Assembly (NCBI RefSeq): GCF_027271155.1 | Contig: NZ_CP114542.1 | Coordinates: 2,356,001 to 2,420,000 of the forward strand | Direction of reading: 5' to 3' | Length of the DNA: 64,000 bases | From: Brevundimonas subvibrioides | Lineage (GTDB): Bacteria; Pseudomonadota; Alphaproteobacteria; Caulobacterales; Caulobacteraceae | Part shown: piece after piece, positions 8,726 through 16,419 of the stretch | Position numbering within the stretch: the stretch's first letter is position 1 | How the letters are laid out: the number at the start of each line of letters is the position of its first letter | Program-made: the position numbers and the translations under genes | The notes under the pieces: model-generated | The model's database searches: none | What the model was told of the DNA's origin: nothing | What the model saw: the letters and a program-made list of their open reading frames with translations, nothing else

Positions 8726-9760
8726 ATGACGCGTGGTCTTCGGCTTGTGGCTTCGATCCTGTCTCTCGCCCTGATCCCGGCAGGGGTCGCAAACGCCCAG
8801 ACCGTCCAAGCGGCCTTCGCGAAGGGCGGACGCGTCAGTGTCGTCTACGACGGCGGAATGAGCGGCACACTTACGGTTCAGGACCGCCGGAACGGTGCAC
8901 AGCTCCAGCTGGGTGGCATAAACCTGAATCTCGCTGGCAGTCGGCAGATACCGATATCCGGCGGCTATCACGCCGAAGTCGTCTACGACGGTTCGACCGT
9001 GCGCGGGACGGACGCGCTGACCAGCAACTCTGACGTCTTCACGGGCGGTACCTCGACCTTCTACGGAACCCGATCGGGCGAAGTCTGCGACATCGTCGAT
9101 AACTTCGGCCATCAGTTCCGCGCCACCTGCTCGCTGACCAGGTTTGAATACGAACAGGACGATTCCGGCCCCGGGAGCAGAACGGTGATGCGTCTGGCGG
9201 CCGTCGCCACCTCGGCTGTCGATCTGGTCGAACAGGACCGGATCAACCAGCAGGCGCAGCTGGCAGCCCAGCGGCAACGGGAAGCCGAGCAGGCGATGGC
9301 GGCGCAGGAAGAGGCGGCGTTCCAGGCGATGCTCGCCTCGCGACCGGCAGCGAGTCGCAGCCAGACAACGGCCCTGGAACAGGCCATCGCCCAGGACTCG
9401 CAATCGTGGTTGTTCAATCGGTTTGATCCCGGGTCGGTCAACAGCGTCGTCGTGATGCCCGCGTCAAACGACGGCCTGGTGACGGTCAGGGGGAACTACT
9501 CCTTCAACGGCGGTGCCCCGGGCTGGGTTGAGGCCAGGCTTCAGGCAGGCGTCGTGCAGTGCGTCGTCTACTGGGATTTCCAGGATTCATGCAGGCCCGT
9601 GATGTCTGCCCCGGCTCCCCGTGATCAAGCGTCGGGCGAAACTTCCACGGCCTACCAAAGCCAGCGCGAAGCCGAGCAGGAGTTCTACAGAAGACAGACC
9701 GAGGAAGAGATCGCCAACACCTACAATCGCAGGAACAACATCTACAACTCGCCGGAGTAG
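8726..9760 (+). CDS. Secreted protein of unknown function with central coiled coil
   Basis: 344 residues. The ATG at 8726 is fixed by a strong ribosome binding site GGGAGGAAGG at 8711-8720. A signal peptide (residues 1 to about 25, ending GVANAQ) targets it to the periplasm or outside. Residues 30-150 look like a beta-rich domain. Residues about 175-205 are Gln/Ala/Glu-rich and probably coiled coil. Residues about 235-290 form a second beta-rich domain with two Cys (VVQCVVYWDFQDSC) that may pair. The tail is Gln/Glu/Asn rich. I recognise no family. Confidence 0.75.
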   Translation: MTRGLRLVASILSLALIPAGVANAQTVQAAFAKGGRVSVVYDGGMSGTLTVQDRRNGAQLQLGGINLNLAGSRQIPISGGYHAEVVYDGSTVRGTDALTSNSDVFTGGTSTFYGTRSGEVCDIVDNFGHQFRATCSLTRFEYEQDDSGPGSRTVMRLAAVATSAVDLVEQDRINQQAQLAAQRQREAEQAMAAQEEAAFQAMLASRPAASRSQTTALEQAIAQDSQSWLFNRFDPGSVNSVVVMPASNDGLVTVRGNYSFNGGAPGWVEARLQAGVVQCVVYWDFQDSCRPVMSAPAPRDQASGETSTAYQSQREAEQEFYRRQTEEEIANTYNRRNNIYNSPE

Positions 9761-9811
9761 GCGCGGATCCTCCGTCTTGCCGGGCGAGCGGATCGCCTTG
9801 AACTCAAGGCC

Positions 9812-10297
9812 TCAAGACAGCCGTTTCTCCATCCAGACATTGCAGCGGACATAGGGTGTCGGCTGGGGTGGCAGGTCCATGAAGCCGAACCGGCGATAGA
9901 GCGCGATGGCATGGGCCTGGGCCACATTGGTCTCCAGATACAGGCGCGGCGCCCCCACCGACCGCGCATGGGCTTCGCAGGCGTCCAGCAGCTTTCGCCC
10001 CAGGCCCAGCCCCTGTGCGTCCGGTGCCACCGCCATCTTGCCGACCTCACGGCCGCCGTCCGGCATGACCATCAGCGAACAGCACCCGACCGCCTGCCAT
10101 TCACCCCGGCGTAGGCCGGGGTCCCGCTCCGCCATGAAGATGGCCCCGCCCTTCGACAGGACCGCCCCCTCCGGATCGTCCAGCACCAACCGGTCCTTGG
10201 CCTCCAGCGCATAGCCCCCGGCCAGGATCCAGTGCTCGTTCAGAGCGACCCAGGCAGCAGCATGGTCAGGGCGGTAGGGGACGATATCGATCTGCAT
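9812..10297 (-). CDS. GNAT-family N-acetyltransferase
   Basis: 161 residues. The acetyl-CoA site is visible as MAVAPDAQGLGLGRKLLDACEAHAR (the Q-x-x-G-x-G/A loop) and the C-terminal LYLETNVAQAHAIALYRRFGF block is typical of the superfamily. Substrate unknown. Residues about 57-67 (ERDPGLRRGEW) are encoded by a palindromic repeat and sit in a surface loop between strands; see the repeat at 10103-10122. The gene lies downstream of the ribosomal cluster terminator and is likely transcribed on its own. Confidence 0.88.
   Translation of the reverse strand: MQIDIVPYRPDHAAAWVALNEHWILAGGYALEAKDRLVLDDPEGAVLSKGGAIFMAERDPGLRRGEWQAVGCCSLMVMPDGGREVGKMAVAPDAQGLGLGRKLLDACEAHARSVGAPRLYLETNVAQAHAIALYRRFGFMDLPPQPTPYVRCNVWMEKRLS
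10103..10122. repeat. Palindromic element inside a coding sequence
   Basis: An 8-bp perfect inverted repeat, ACCCCGGC and GCCGGGGT separated by GTAG, lies inside the acetyltransferase gene and is translated in frame as DPGLRRGE. This resembles dispersed palindromes of alphaproteobacterial chromosomes that can occur within reading frames. It is the only copy of this exact form that I saw in the window. Confidence 0.6.
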
Positions 10298-10323
10298 GGT
10301 GCCACCCTGCCCGACGCCCGGGC

Positions 10324-10358
10324 AAAGAAAAAGGGCGACCCGGTCACCCGGATCGCCC
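10324..10358 (-). terminator. Rho-independent terminator after rplQ
   Basis: On the minus strand a stem GGGCGA...TCGCCC, with an inner CCGG...CCGG and loop GTGA, is followed directly by TTTTTCTTT. It lies 26 bases beyond the stop codon of rplQ and ends the ribosomal protein cluster. Confidence 0.85.
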
Positions 10359-10384
10359 TCAAATCCTGACGCGGTCGCCGAAGC

Positions 10385-10801
10385 CTATTCGTCGTCGCCT
10401 TCGTAGACGGCGACCGGGCCCGAGTCCTGGCCCTTGGCCGAGGTGTCGCGGTCGACGAACTCGATCACGGCCATCGGGGCATTGTCGCCGTGACGGTAGC
10501 CGGCCTTCATGATGCGGATGTAGCCGCCATGACGGTCCGCATAGCGCGGGCCGATCGTCTCGAACAGCTTGCCGACCTGGGTCACGTCACGAACGTGGCT
10601 GATGGCCTGACGACGGGCGTGCAGATCGCCCTTCTTGCCGAGCGTGACCAGCTTTTCGACGAAGGGACGCAGTTCCTTGGCCTTGGGCAGGGTCGTGGTG
10701 ATCTGCTCGTGCTTGATCAGCGACGCAGCCATGTTCGCGAACATGGCGGTGCGATGGCTGGCCGTGCGGCCGAGTTTGCGGTGGGCGGCGCCGTGGCGCA
10801 T
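10385..10801 (-). CDS. rplQ: 50S ribosomal protein L17
   Basis: 138 residues, starting [20 protein letters not shown] as in all L17 proteins, with the conserved [28 protein letters not shown] block. The C-terminal tail past about residue 115 ([20 protein letters not shown]) is acidic and typical of alphaproteobacterial forms. L17 binds 23S rRNA near the exit tunnel. The frame continues upstream into the heptamer repeat, but that 27-residue part is not L17. It is the last gene of the alpha operon, followed by a strong terminator. Confidence 0.98.
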   Translation of the reverse strand: MRHGAAHRKLGRTASHRTAMFANMAASLIKHEQITTTLPKAKELRPFVEKLVTLGKKGDLHARRQAISHVRDVTQVGKLFETIGPRYADRHGGYIRIMKAGYRHGDNAPMAVIEFVDRDTSAKGQDSGPVAVYEGDDE

Positions 10802-10815
10802 CGGGGTCTCTCCTA

Positions 10816-10889
10816 GTGGCGAGTGCCGAGTGACGAGTGGCGAGAAAAGCGCAGGATCCCCTCGCCACTCGCCCCTAACCACTCACCAC
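10816..10889. repeat. Inverted array of 7-bp tandem repeats between rpoA and rplQ
   Basis: Four consecutive GTGNCGA heptamers (10816-10843) face a degenerate array of the complementary unit (10862-10889). The inner 8 bp, GTGGCGAG at 10837-10844 and CTCGCCAC at 10861-10868, pair perfectly around a 16-base loop. The whole fills most of the 92-base gap between two ribosomal operon genes. Confidence 0.8.
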
Positions 10890-10893
10890 TTAA

Positions 10894-11913
10894 CTAAATT
10901 TGGTCGTCGAACTTCTTGGCCAGGTCTTCGATGTTTTCCGGGGGCCAGTTCGGCACGTCCATGCCGAGCGACAGACCCATGGAGGTCAGCACTTCCTTGA
11001 TCTCGTTCAGCGACTTGCGGCCGAAGTTCGGGGTGCGAAGCATCTCGCCCTCGGTCTTCTGGATCAGGTCGCCGATGTAGACGATGTTGTCGTTCTTCAG
11101 GCAGTTGGCCGAACGGACCGACAGTTCCAGCTCGTCGACCTTCTTCAGCAGGGCCGGGTTGAACGGCAGGTCGGGCTTGCCGTCCGCCTGTTCCACGGCC
11201 TTCTTCGGCTCGTCGAAGGTGATGAAGATCTGCAGCTGGTCCTGCAGGATGCGCGAGGCATAGGCCACGGCGTCCACAGGCGACACGGCACCGTTGGTTT
11301 CGACTTCCAGCACCAGCTTGTCATAGTCCAGCGACTGGCCCTGACGGGTCGGCTCGACGCGATAGGCGACGCGCTTGACCGGCGAATACAGGGCGTCGAC
11401 GGCGATCAGGCCGATCGGGGCGTCTTCGGGACGGTTGAACTCGGACGCGACATAGCCCTTGCCGTTCTGGACGGTCAGCTCCATGCGGATCGAGGCGCCG
11501 TCATCCAGGGTGCAGATGACGTGGTTGGGGTTCAGCACCTCGATGTCGGCGGGGACGTCGATCTGGCCGGCGGTCACGGGACCGGGGCCGGTGGCGCGCA
11601 GGGTCATACGCTTGGGGCCCTCGGCGTGCATGCGCAGCGCCAGTTGCTTGATGTTCAGGACGATGTCGACGACATCTTCCCGCACGCCTTCCAGCGACGA
11701 GAATTCGTGCACGACGCCATCGATCTGGATGGCCGTCACGGCCGCGCCTTGCAGCGACGACAGCAGCACGCGGCGCAGGGCGTTGCCGAGCGTCACACCG
11801 AAACCGCGTTCGAGGGGCTCGGCCACCAGGCGGGCCTTGCGCTGGGCATCGGAGCCCAGTTCGATCTGCGGCTTCTCGGGACGGATCAGCTCTTGCCAGT
11901 TACGTTCGATCAT
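10894..11913 (-). CDS. rpoA: DNA-directed RNA polymerase subunit alpha
   Basis: 339 residues. The N-terminal assembly domain begins [17 protein letters not shown] and contains [36 protein letters not shown] in two adjacent blocks. The C-terminal domain (from about residue 250) has [21 protein letters not shown] and [13 protein letters not shown], the parts that contact UP elements and activators. The dimeric alpha subunit nucleates assembly of RNA polymerase. It sits between rpsK and rplQ as in other alphaproteobacteria; the rpsK gap is 86 bases. Confidence 0.98.
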   Translation of the reverse strand: MIERNWQELIRPEKPQIELGSDAQRKARLVAEPLERGFGVTLGNALRRVLLSSLQGAAVTAIQIDGVVHEFSSLEGVREDVVDIVLNIKQLALRMHAEGPKRMTLRATGPGPVTAGQIDVPADIEVLNPNHVICTLDDGASIRMELTVQNGKGYVASEFNRPEDAPIGLIAVDALYSPVKRVAYRVEPTRQGQSLDYDKLVLEVETNGAVSPVDAVAYASRILQDQLQIFITFDEPKKAVEQADGKPDLPFNPALLKKVDELELSVRSANCLKNDNIVYIGDLIQKTEGEMLRTPNFGRKSLNEIKEVLTSMGLSLGMDVPNWPPENIEDLAKKFDDQI

Positions 11914-11999
11914 AGGTGTCCCTAACGAGTGTCGCCGGCTCCTCTCACCTCGTCAGGGAGGCGGAACCGGCGGAGAAATAGAGCAGGCGGCGGGGTAGC

Positions 12000-12389
12000 T
12001 TAGACGCGGCGACGCTTGGGCGGACGGCAGCCGTTGTGCGGCATCGGCGTGACGTCGCGGATGGTCGTAATGGTCAGGCCAACCGACTGCAGCGCGCGCA
12101 GGGCCGACTCACGACCGGAACCAGGACCCGAGACGTTGACCTCCAGCGTCTTCACGCCGTGTTCCTGGGCCTTCTTGCCGGCGTCTTCGGCGGCCATCTG
12201 GGCGGCGTAGGGGGTCGACTTGCGCGAACCCTTGAAGCCCATGTGACCCGCCGACGACCACGAGATCGCGTTGCCCTGGGCATCGGTGATCGTGATCATG
12301 GTGTTGTTGAAAGACGCATTCACATGGGCGACGCCCGAGGTGATGTTCTTGCGCTCGCGTTTCTTTACGCGACCCGGTTCCTTGGCCAT
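12000..12389 (-). CDS. rpsK: 30S ribosomal protein S11
   Basis: 129 residues, normal length. Conserved blocks [40 protein letters not shown] and the C-terminal [18 protein letters not shown] are present. S11 forms part of the 30S platform near the mRNA exit. It starts 9 bases after the rpsM stop within the alpha operon. Confidence 0.98.
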   Translation of the reverse strand: MAKEPGRVKKRERKNITSGVAHVNASFNNTMITITDAQGNAISWSSAGHMGFKGSRKSTPYAAQMAAEDAGKKAQEHGVKTLEVNVSGPGSGRESALRALQSVGLTITTIRDVTPMPHNGCRPPKRRRV

Positions 12390-12398
12390 GTGTCTGTC

Positions 12399-12767
12399 TT
12401 ACTTCTTCTTGCCGGCGATCGGCTTGGCGGGACCCTTGCGGGTGCGGGCGTTGGTGTGGGTGCGCTGACCGCGGACCGGCAGGCCCTTGCGGTGACGCAG
12501 GCCGCGGTAGCAGGCCAGGTCCATCAGACGCTTGATGTTCATCGACGTCTCGCGGCGCAGGTCGCCCTCGACGGTGTGATCCTTGTCGATCGTCTCGCGG
12601 ATCTGCAGGACTTCGGCGTCCGTCAGCTGGTTCACGCGGCGCGAGGCCTCGATGCCCACCTTGCCGGTGATGTCCTTGGCAGCGGCCGGGCCGATGCCAT
12701 GGATGTACTGAAGCGCGATTTCGACGCGCTTGTTGGTCGGAATGTTGACGCCAGCGATACGGGCCAC
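12399..12767 (-). CDS. rpsM: 30S ribosomal protein S13
   Basis: 122 residues from a GTG at 12765-12767 ([19 protein letters not shown]), preceded by GGAG eight bases upstream. The frame reaches a further 12 codons back, but S13 starts here in every homologue. The helix-hairpin region [13 protein letters not shown] and the basic tail [20 protein letters not shown] are conserved. S13 lies in the head of the 30S subunit and contacts tRNA. It is the first gene of the alpha operon, with its own promoter upstream. Confidence 0.98.
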   Translation of the reverse strand: MARIAGVNIPTNKRVEIALQYIHGIGPAAAKDITGKVGIEASRRVNQLTDAEVLQIRETIDKDHTVEGDLRRETSMNIKRLMDLACYRGLRHRKGLPVRGQRTHTNARTRKGPAKPIAGKKK

Positions 12768-12803
12768 GAAGATCTCCAGGTACGCGCAAACCGGACGCAA
12801 CAA

Positions 12804-12830
12804 ACGCTCCGGTCAACAGACCAGGAGCGT
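12804..12830 (-). other. Leader hairpin upstream of rpsM
   Basis: In the alpha-operon transcript, ACGCTCC pairs with GGAGCGT, with an inner GGTC-GACC stem, one bulged base and a TGTT loop. It lies between the promoter and the rpsM start. It could be a regulatory or stabilising leader structure; no uridine tract marks it as a terminator. Confidence 0.5.
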
Positions 12831-12853
12831 GGCGCCCTTCGCGGGAAGCGCGC

Positions 12854-12881
12854 CTTATACAGGCGATTCAGATTGCGTCAA
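12854..12881 (-). promoter_or_regulatory. Promoter of the alpha operon (rpsM-rpsK-rpoA-rplQ)
   Basis: Minus-strand TTGACG (12876-12881) and TATAAG (12854-12859) are separated by 16 bases, close to the housekeeping sigma consensus. The -35 box overlaps the stop codon of the toxin gene, so the operon has its own start despite the genes inserted upstream. The leader would be about 80 bases. Confidence 0.75.
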
Positions 12882-13228
12882 CGGGTGATGGCCGGGGTCA
12901 GGCCCAGCAGGGTAATCAGGGCTCTATCCACCGCCGCCAGTTCCTCTGACGATATCCGACCGAGGCGGCGACCAAGCCGCAGCTTGGAGGCGGTGAAGAT
13001 CTGGTCCGCCATGGCCTTGCCGCGCTTGCCCCCCACATTGACCCATGCCTCGGCAGGATAGAGGCGTTCCGTGTTGCTTGTGACCGGAATGACCTGAACC
13101 CGGTTCAGCACGCGGTTCGCCGTGTTGTTGCTGATCACGACGGCCGGGCGGGTCTTCCGGATTTCCCCTCCGATGCTTGGGTCGAAATCCACCCACCAGA
13201 CTTCACCTCGCCGGGGATAGTCAGTCAT
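12878..13228 (-). CDS. PemK/MazF-family toxin
   Basis: 116 residues with the PemK/MazF fold signature: YPRRGEVWWVDFDPSIGGEI, then KTRPAVVISNN, then VQVIPVTSN, and the C-terminal VNVGGKRGKAMADQIFTASKLRLG. These toxins are usually mRNA-cleaving endoribonucleases; the N-terminal RGEVWWVDFD loop and the RPAVVIS strand are the active-site core. It overlaps the antitoxin gene by 8 bases, the normal arrangement. It is unusual in its place, inside the ribosomal protein cluster between adk and rpsM. Its stop lies within the promoter of the next operon. Confidence 0.9.
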   Translation of the reverse strand: MTDYPRRGEVWWVDFDPSIGGEIRKTRPAVVISNNTANRVLNRVQVIPVTSNTERLYPAEAWVNVGGKRGKAMADQIFTASKLRLGRRLGRISSEELAAVDRALITLLGLTPAITR

Positions 13229-13445
13229 CGACGATGACGTCTCCGATCAGTCCTTCACACCATTCATCAGCCTCGCGCTCGCGCTCCCGATCGGCCGCCA
13301 TGTCCCGATACCCACTTTCCAGCGACGCTTCGTCGACGAACGGGCGAACGAGATCGTTGACGAACCGGCTGATCCGCCCGGGTCCGATCTGCGCCTGCAG
13401 TCCGGCATAGACGTCGTCATCCACAGTGATGGTCAACTTTTTCAT
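13221..13445 (-). CDS. Antitoxin of the PemK/MazF-type module
   Basis: 74 residues, starting KKLTITVDDDVYAGLQAQIG, which has the beta-strand-then-helix pattern of ribbon-helix-helix DNA-binding antitoxins (CopG/MazE like). The C-terminal half, SGYRDMAADREREREADEW, is acidic and probably unfolded until it wraps around the toxin. The ATG at 13445 begins 10 bases from a perfect 20-bp palindrome, the likely operator for repression by this protein. The open frame extends much further upstream, but only as a shadow of the TonB-like gene. Confidence 0.85.
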   Translation of the reverse strand: MKKLTITVDDDVYAGLQAQIGPGRISRFVNDLVRPFVDEASLESGYRDMAADREREREADEWCEGLIGDVIVDD

Positions 13446-13454
13446 TCGGCCATC

Positions 13455-13474
13455 ATACGTGTGATCACACGTAT
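13455..13474. promoter_or_regulatory. Perfect 20-bp palindrome, likely toxin-antitoxin operator
   Basis: ATACGTGTGATCACACGTAT is an exact palindrome placed 10 bases upstream of the antitoxin ATG and only 7 bases from the stop of the TonB-like gene. Position and symmetry fit the autoregulatory operator of a ribbon-helix-helix antitoxin. Confidence 0.75.
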
Positions 13475-13480
13475 CAGCAA

Positions 13481-14149
13481 TCACTGACGACCGAACAGGA
13501 CCACGACCGTCACCCGGAATCCCTCGACCGGCCGCCCTGCAGCCGTCGTCGGCGGGCGGAAGCGGAAATGGGTCTCCGCCACACGGATCGCCGCCTCGCC
13601 AAGGCCCAGCCCCTGCGGACTTTCGGACACCACGCGGCAACCCTCCAGCCGCGTGTCGGACCGGATCACGCAGTTGACCGACGCCCGACCCGGCACCCGC
13701 CTGCGGCGCGCCTCCGGTGGCACCAGGGCCAGGATTTCCCCATTGGAGGCCCCGCGCAGGATGAGGGGGCCAGAGCCCGCTCCCGGCCCATCGCCCTCCC
13801 CCTCTCCGTCGCCCGTTCCGTTGCCTTGGCCACCCTGGCCCGAACCCGGTGTCGGGGCCGGCTGATCCGAGGCCCCGACAATCACGGCGGGAGCGGGCGC
13901 GGGCCTGGAGGGCGCGGGCAGCTCGGGGCGCGGCACGGGACGGGGCGAGACATGCACGACGGAAGGTGCCGCCGGTGCGCCGCCCCCGGCCACTGGGGCG
14001 GGCGGCTCGGGCGGAGGGGGTGGTGGAGGACTGGGGATCGGTTCGACCAGCTGCACCTCGATCGGCGTCCGGACCACGACCGGCGGCCGCGAGTGCCCCA
14101 GACCGCTCAGGGCGAACAGCACCGCATGCAGCGAGACGACGGCGAGCAA
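13481..14149 (-). CDS. TonB-like protein (energy transducer C-terminal domain)
   Basis: About 222 residues. A single membrane anchor (LAVVSLHAVLFALSGLG) is followed by a Pro-rich spacer (PSPPPPPPPEPP, then PRPVPRPELPAPSRPAPAPA), a Gly/Glu-rich linker and a C-terminal TonB-type domain (VNCVIRSDTRLEGCRVVSESPQ and later ETHFRFRPPTT with GRPVEGFRV). TonB proteins span the periplasm to power outer-membrane uptake. No ATG lies in frame upstream; the best start is TTG at 14147-14149 after AGGGCGG, although the preceding codons also encode a plausible basic cytoplasmic segment, so the N-terminus is unsure. No exbB or exbD is nearby. It sits between adk and the toxin-antitoxin pair. Confidence 0.75.
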   Translation of the reverse strand: MLAVVSLHAVLFALSGLGHSRPPVVVRTPIEVQLVEPIPSPPPPPPPEPPAPVAGGGAPAAPSVVHVSPRPVPRPELPAPSRPAPAPAVIVGASDQPAPTPGSGQGGQGNGTGDGEGEGDGPGAGSGPLILRGASNGEILALVPPEARRRRVPGRASVNCVIRSDTRLEGCRVVSESPQGLGLGEAAIRVAETHFRFRPPTTAAGRPVEGFRVTVVVLFGRQ

Positions 14150-14331
14150 GACGCCGCCCTGACGCCAGCGTCTCGCGGATTTGGGCGTAGCGGGAATGAT
14201 CGTGCTCCGGTCGCGGCGCCTGCCGCAAGGCCTGGCCGACCAAACGCTACGGCCGACCGAAACGATCCATAGCAGAGCGATGACGACGGTGCATGACCGC
14301 AGGGCTCATGGCCCCTTCAGGTCCATCCGGC

Positions 14332-14898
14332 TCAGGCGCGAGCCAGCGCCCCGGAGATGGCGGTGGCCACGGCCTCGATCGAGCCCATGCCGTCCACCTC
14401 GGTCAGCAGACCCCTGTCGCCATAGTAGGGCAGCAGCGGCGCGGTATTGCGGTTGTAGGCGTCCAGCCGGACCTTGAAGCTCTCGGGATTGTCGTCCGGG
14501 CGGCCCTGCTCGGCGAACCGTTTCGAGACCCGCTCCAGCAGGGCATCATCGTCGACCTTCAGCCGCACCACGGCGTCGATCTTCTTGCCCAGCTTGACCA
14601 GCATGGCGTCCAGCGCCTCGGCCTGGGCAATGGTGCGGGGGAAGCCGTCGAAGATGGCCCCACCGGCCTCCTCGGCTTCCTTCAGCCGGGCGGCGATCAG
14701 GGCGATGACGATGTCGTCGGCGATCAGGCCGCCCCTCGACATGATCTCCTGGCACTGCCTGCCCAGCTCGGAGCCGGAAGCGATCGCCTCGCGCAGCATG
14801 TCTCCGGTGGACAGCTGGACCATGCCGCGCTGTTCGACCAGCCGCTTGGCCTGGGTGCCCTTGCCGGCCGCGGGGGGCCCGAACAGGATCAGGTTCAT
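14332..14898 (-). CDS. adk: Adenylate kinase, short form
   Basis: 188 residues from ATG 14898. The P-loop GPPAAGKGTQ at residues 7-16 is canonical; DGFPRTIAQAEAL is the AMP-site motif. The LID between residues about 125 and 140 is short (KRFAEQGRPDDNPESF), so this is the compact form without the zinc-type LID, common in alphaproteobacteria. It interconverts ATP and AMP with two ADP in the cytoplasm. It follows secY by 31 bases, as in many bacteria. Confidence 0.97.
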   Translation of the reverse strand: MNLILFGPPAAGKGTQAKRLVEQRGMVQLSTGDMLREAIASGSELGRQCQEIMSRGGLIADDIVIALIAARLKEAEEAGGAIFDGFPRTIAQAEALDAMLVKLGKKIDAVVRLKVDDDALLERVSKRFAEQGRPDDNPESFKVRLDAYNRNTAPLLPYYGDRGLLTEVDGMGSIEAVATAISGALARA

Positions 14899-14929
14899 GC
14901 TCGGTGCCCCTCCCCGGGCCTTGTCTGGG

Positions 14930-16309
14930 TCAGCGTCTCGAAGGCGCGGGCGCGCCGCGACCGCCACGGCCGCGCAGCTTGGCCTTCTTGATGAGGCCTT
15001 CGTACTGGTGCGCCAGCAACTGGGACTGGATCTGCGCCACCGTATCCATCGTCACCGACACCACGATCAGCACCGAGGTACCGCCGAAATAAAGGCCCCG
15101 GCCGAAGTTGGCAGAGATGATCTCCGGCAGCAGGCAGACCGCGGTGATATAGGCGGCGCCGATCACGGTCAGGCGGGTCAGGACATAGTCCAGATATTCC
15201 GCCGTCCGCTTGCCCGGACGGATCCCCGGCAGGAAGCCACCGTATTTGCGCAGGTTCTCGGCCGTGTCCTCGGGGTTGAAGGTGATCGAGGTGTAGAAGA
15301 AACAGAAGAAGACGATCAGCAGGCCGTACAGCACCATGAACAGCGGCTGGCCGTGCGTCAGCTGGGCCGCCACGGTGGGCAGCCATTCCAGCCAGGCCGG
15401 CAGGTTGGCGGTCGCGGCGAAGTTCGCCACGGTCGACGGCAGCAGCAGCAGGGACGAGGCGAAGATCGGCGGGATGACCCCGGCGGTGTTGACCTTCAGC
15501 GGCAGGAACGAGCGCTCGCCCCCCGCCATCCGGTTGCCTTCCTGGCGCTTGGGATACTGGATCAGCAGACGACGCTGGGCCCGCTCCATGAAGACGATGA
15601 AGACCACCACGGCCACGACCATCACCAGGATGAACAGCAGGGCGAAGGCCGACAGCTGACCCTGCTGGGCCAGACCCAGCAGACGCCCGATCGTGCCCGG
15701 CAGGACCGCGACGATACCGGCGAAGATGATCAGGGAGATACCGTTGCCGACGCCGCGCGCCGTCACCTGCTCGCCCAGCCACATCAGGAACATGGTGCCG
15801 CCGGTCAGCGAAACGACCGTCGTGGCGATGAAGAACAGTCCGGGGTTGTCGACCAGGCTGGGCTGGGCGTTCAGTCCGGCGGCGATGCCGAACGACTGCG
15901 CCAGGGCCAGGACCACGGTCAGATAGCGGGTGTACTGGTTCAGCTGCTTGCGGCCGCTTTCCCCGCCTTCCTTCTTCAGCTTCTCCCACGGCGGATACAC
16001 GCTGCCCATCAGCTGGACGATGATCGAGGCCGAGATGTAGGGCGTCACGTTCAGGGCGAACACGGCCATCCGCTCGACCGCCCCGCCCGAGAACATGTTG
16101 AACATGTCCAGGATGCCGCGCTGGCCGTCCGGATTGTTGAAGAACTGCAGGAAGGCTTCGGAGTTGATCCCCGGGATCGGCACATAGGTGCCGATGCGAT
16201 AAACCAGCAGTGCGCCCAGCGTGAACAGCAGACGTTTGTGCAGCTCGGTCGCTTTCGCGAACGAGCCCATGTTCATGTTGGCGGCGAGTTGTTCGGCGGC
16301 CGAAGCCAT
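14930..16309 (-). CDS. secY: Preprotein translocase subunit SecY
   Basis: 459 residues with ten membrane segments. Conserved blocks include LLFTLGALLVYRIGTYVPIPGI at the first segment, GIIPPIFASSLLLLPS-like VIPPIFASSLLLLPS, and the C-terminal NLRKYGGFLPGIRPGKRTAEYLD loop that binds SecA and the ribosome. SecY forms the protein-conducting channel of the inner membrane with SecE and SecG. It is the next to last gene of the spc part, 110 bases after rplO; that gap holds only a weak GC hairpin and no clear promoter. Confidence 0.98.
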   Translation of the reverse strand: MASAAEQLAANMNMGSFAKATELHKRLLFTLGALLVYRIGTYVPIPGINSEAFLQFFNNPDGQRGILDMFNMFSGGAVERMAVFALNVTPYISASIIVQLMGSVYPPWEKLKKEGGESGRKQLNQYTRYLTVVLALAQSFGIAAGLNAQPSLVDNPGLFFIATTVVSLTGGTMFLMWLGEQVTARGVGNGISLIIFAGIVAVLPGTIGRLLGLAQQGQLSAFALLFILVMVVAVVVFIVFMERAQRRLLIQYPKRQEGNRMAGGERSFLPLKVNTAGVIPPIFASSLLLLPSTVANFAATANLPAWLEWLPTVAAQLTHGQPLFMVLYGLLIVFFCFFYTSITFNPEDTAENLRKYGGFLPGIRPGKRTAEYLDYVLTRLTVIGAAYITAVCLLPEIISANFGRGLYFGGTSVLIVVSVTMDTVAQIQSQLLAHQYEGLIKKAKLRGRGGRGAPAPSRR

Positions 16310-16419
16310 GTGTCGTTACCCCGACTGATCAGTACGCGGCCAATCGAAACGAATCCGGGGCCAACGTCCAGATAGGCGAAGGGCGGCCGCTTAGCGAGAC
16401 CGCCCCCCGTGCTTTATTG

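Noticed and set aside
10816-10889. Possible CRISPR or rho-independent terminator
   Set aside because: The repeats are 7 bp without spacers and there is no uridine run; a terminator here would cut off rplQ.
13221-14243. A 340-codon minus-strand frame that seems to fuse the antitoxin to a long N-terminal region
   Set aside because: The upstream part is the out-of-frame shadow of the TonB-like gene; the antitoxin has its own ATG next to the operator.
14474-16375. A 633-codon plus-strand frame
   Set aside because: Shadow of secY and adk; Gln/His-rich translation without family resemblance.
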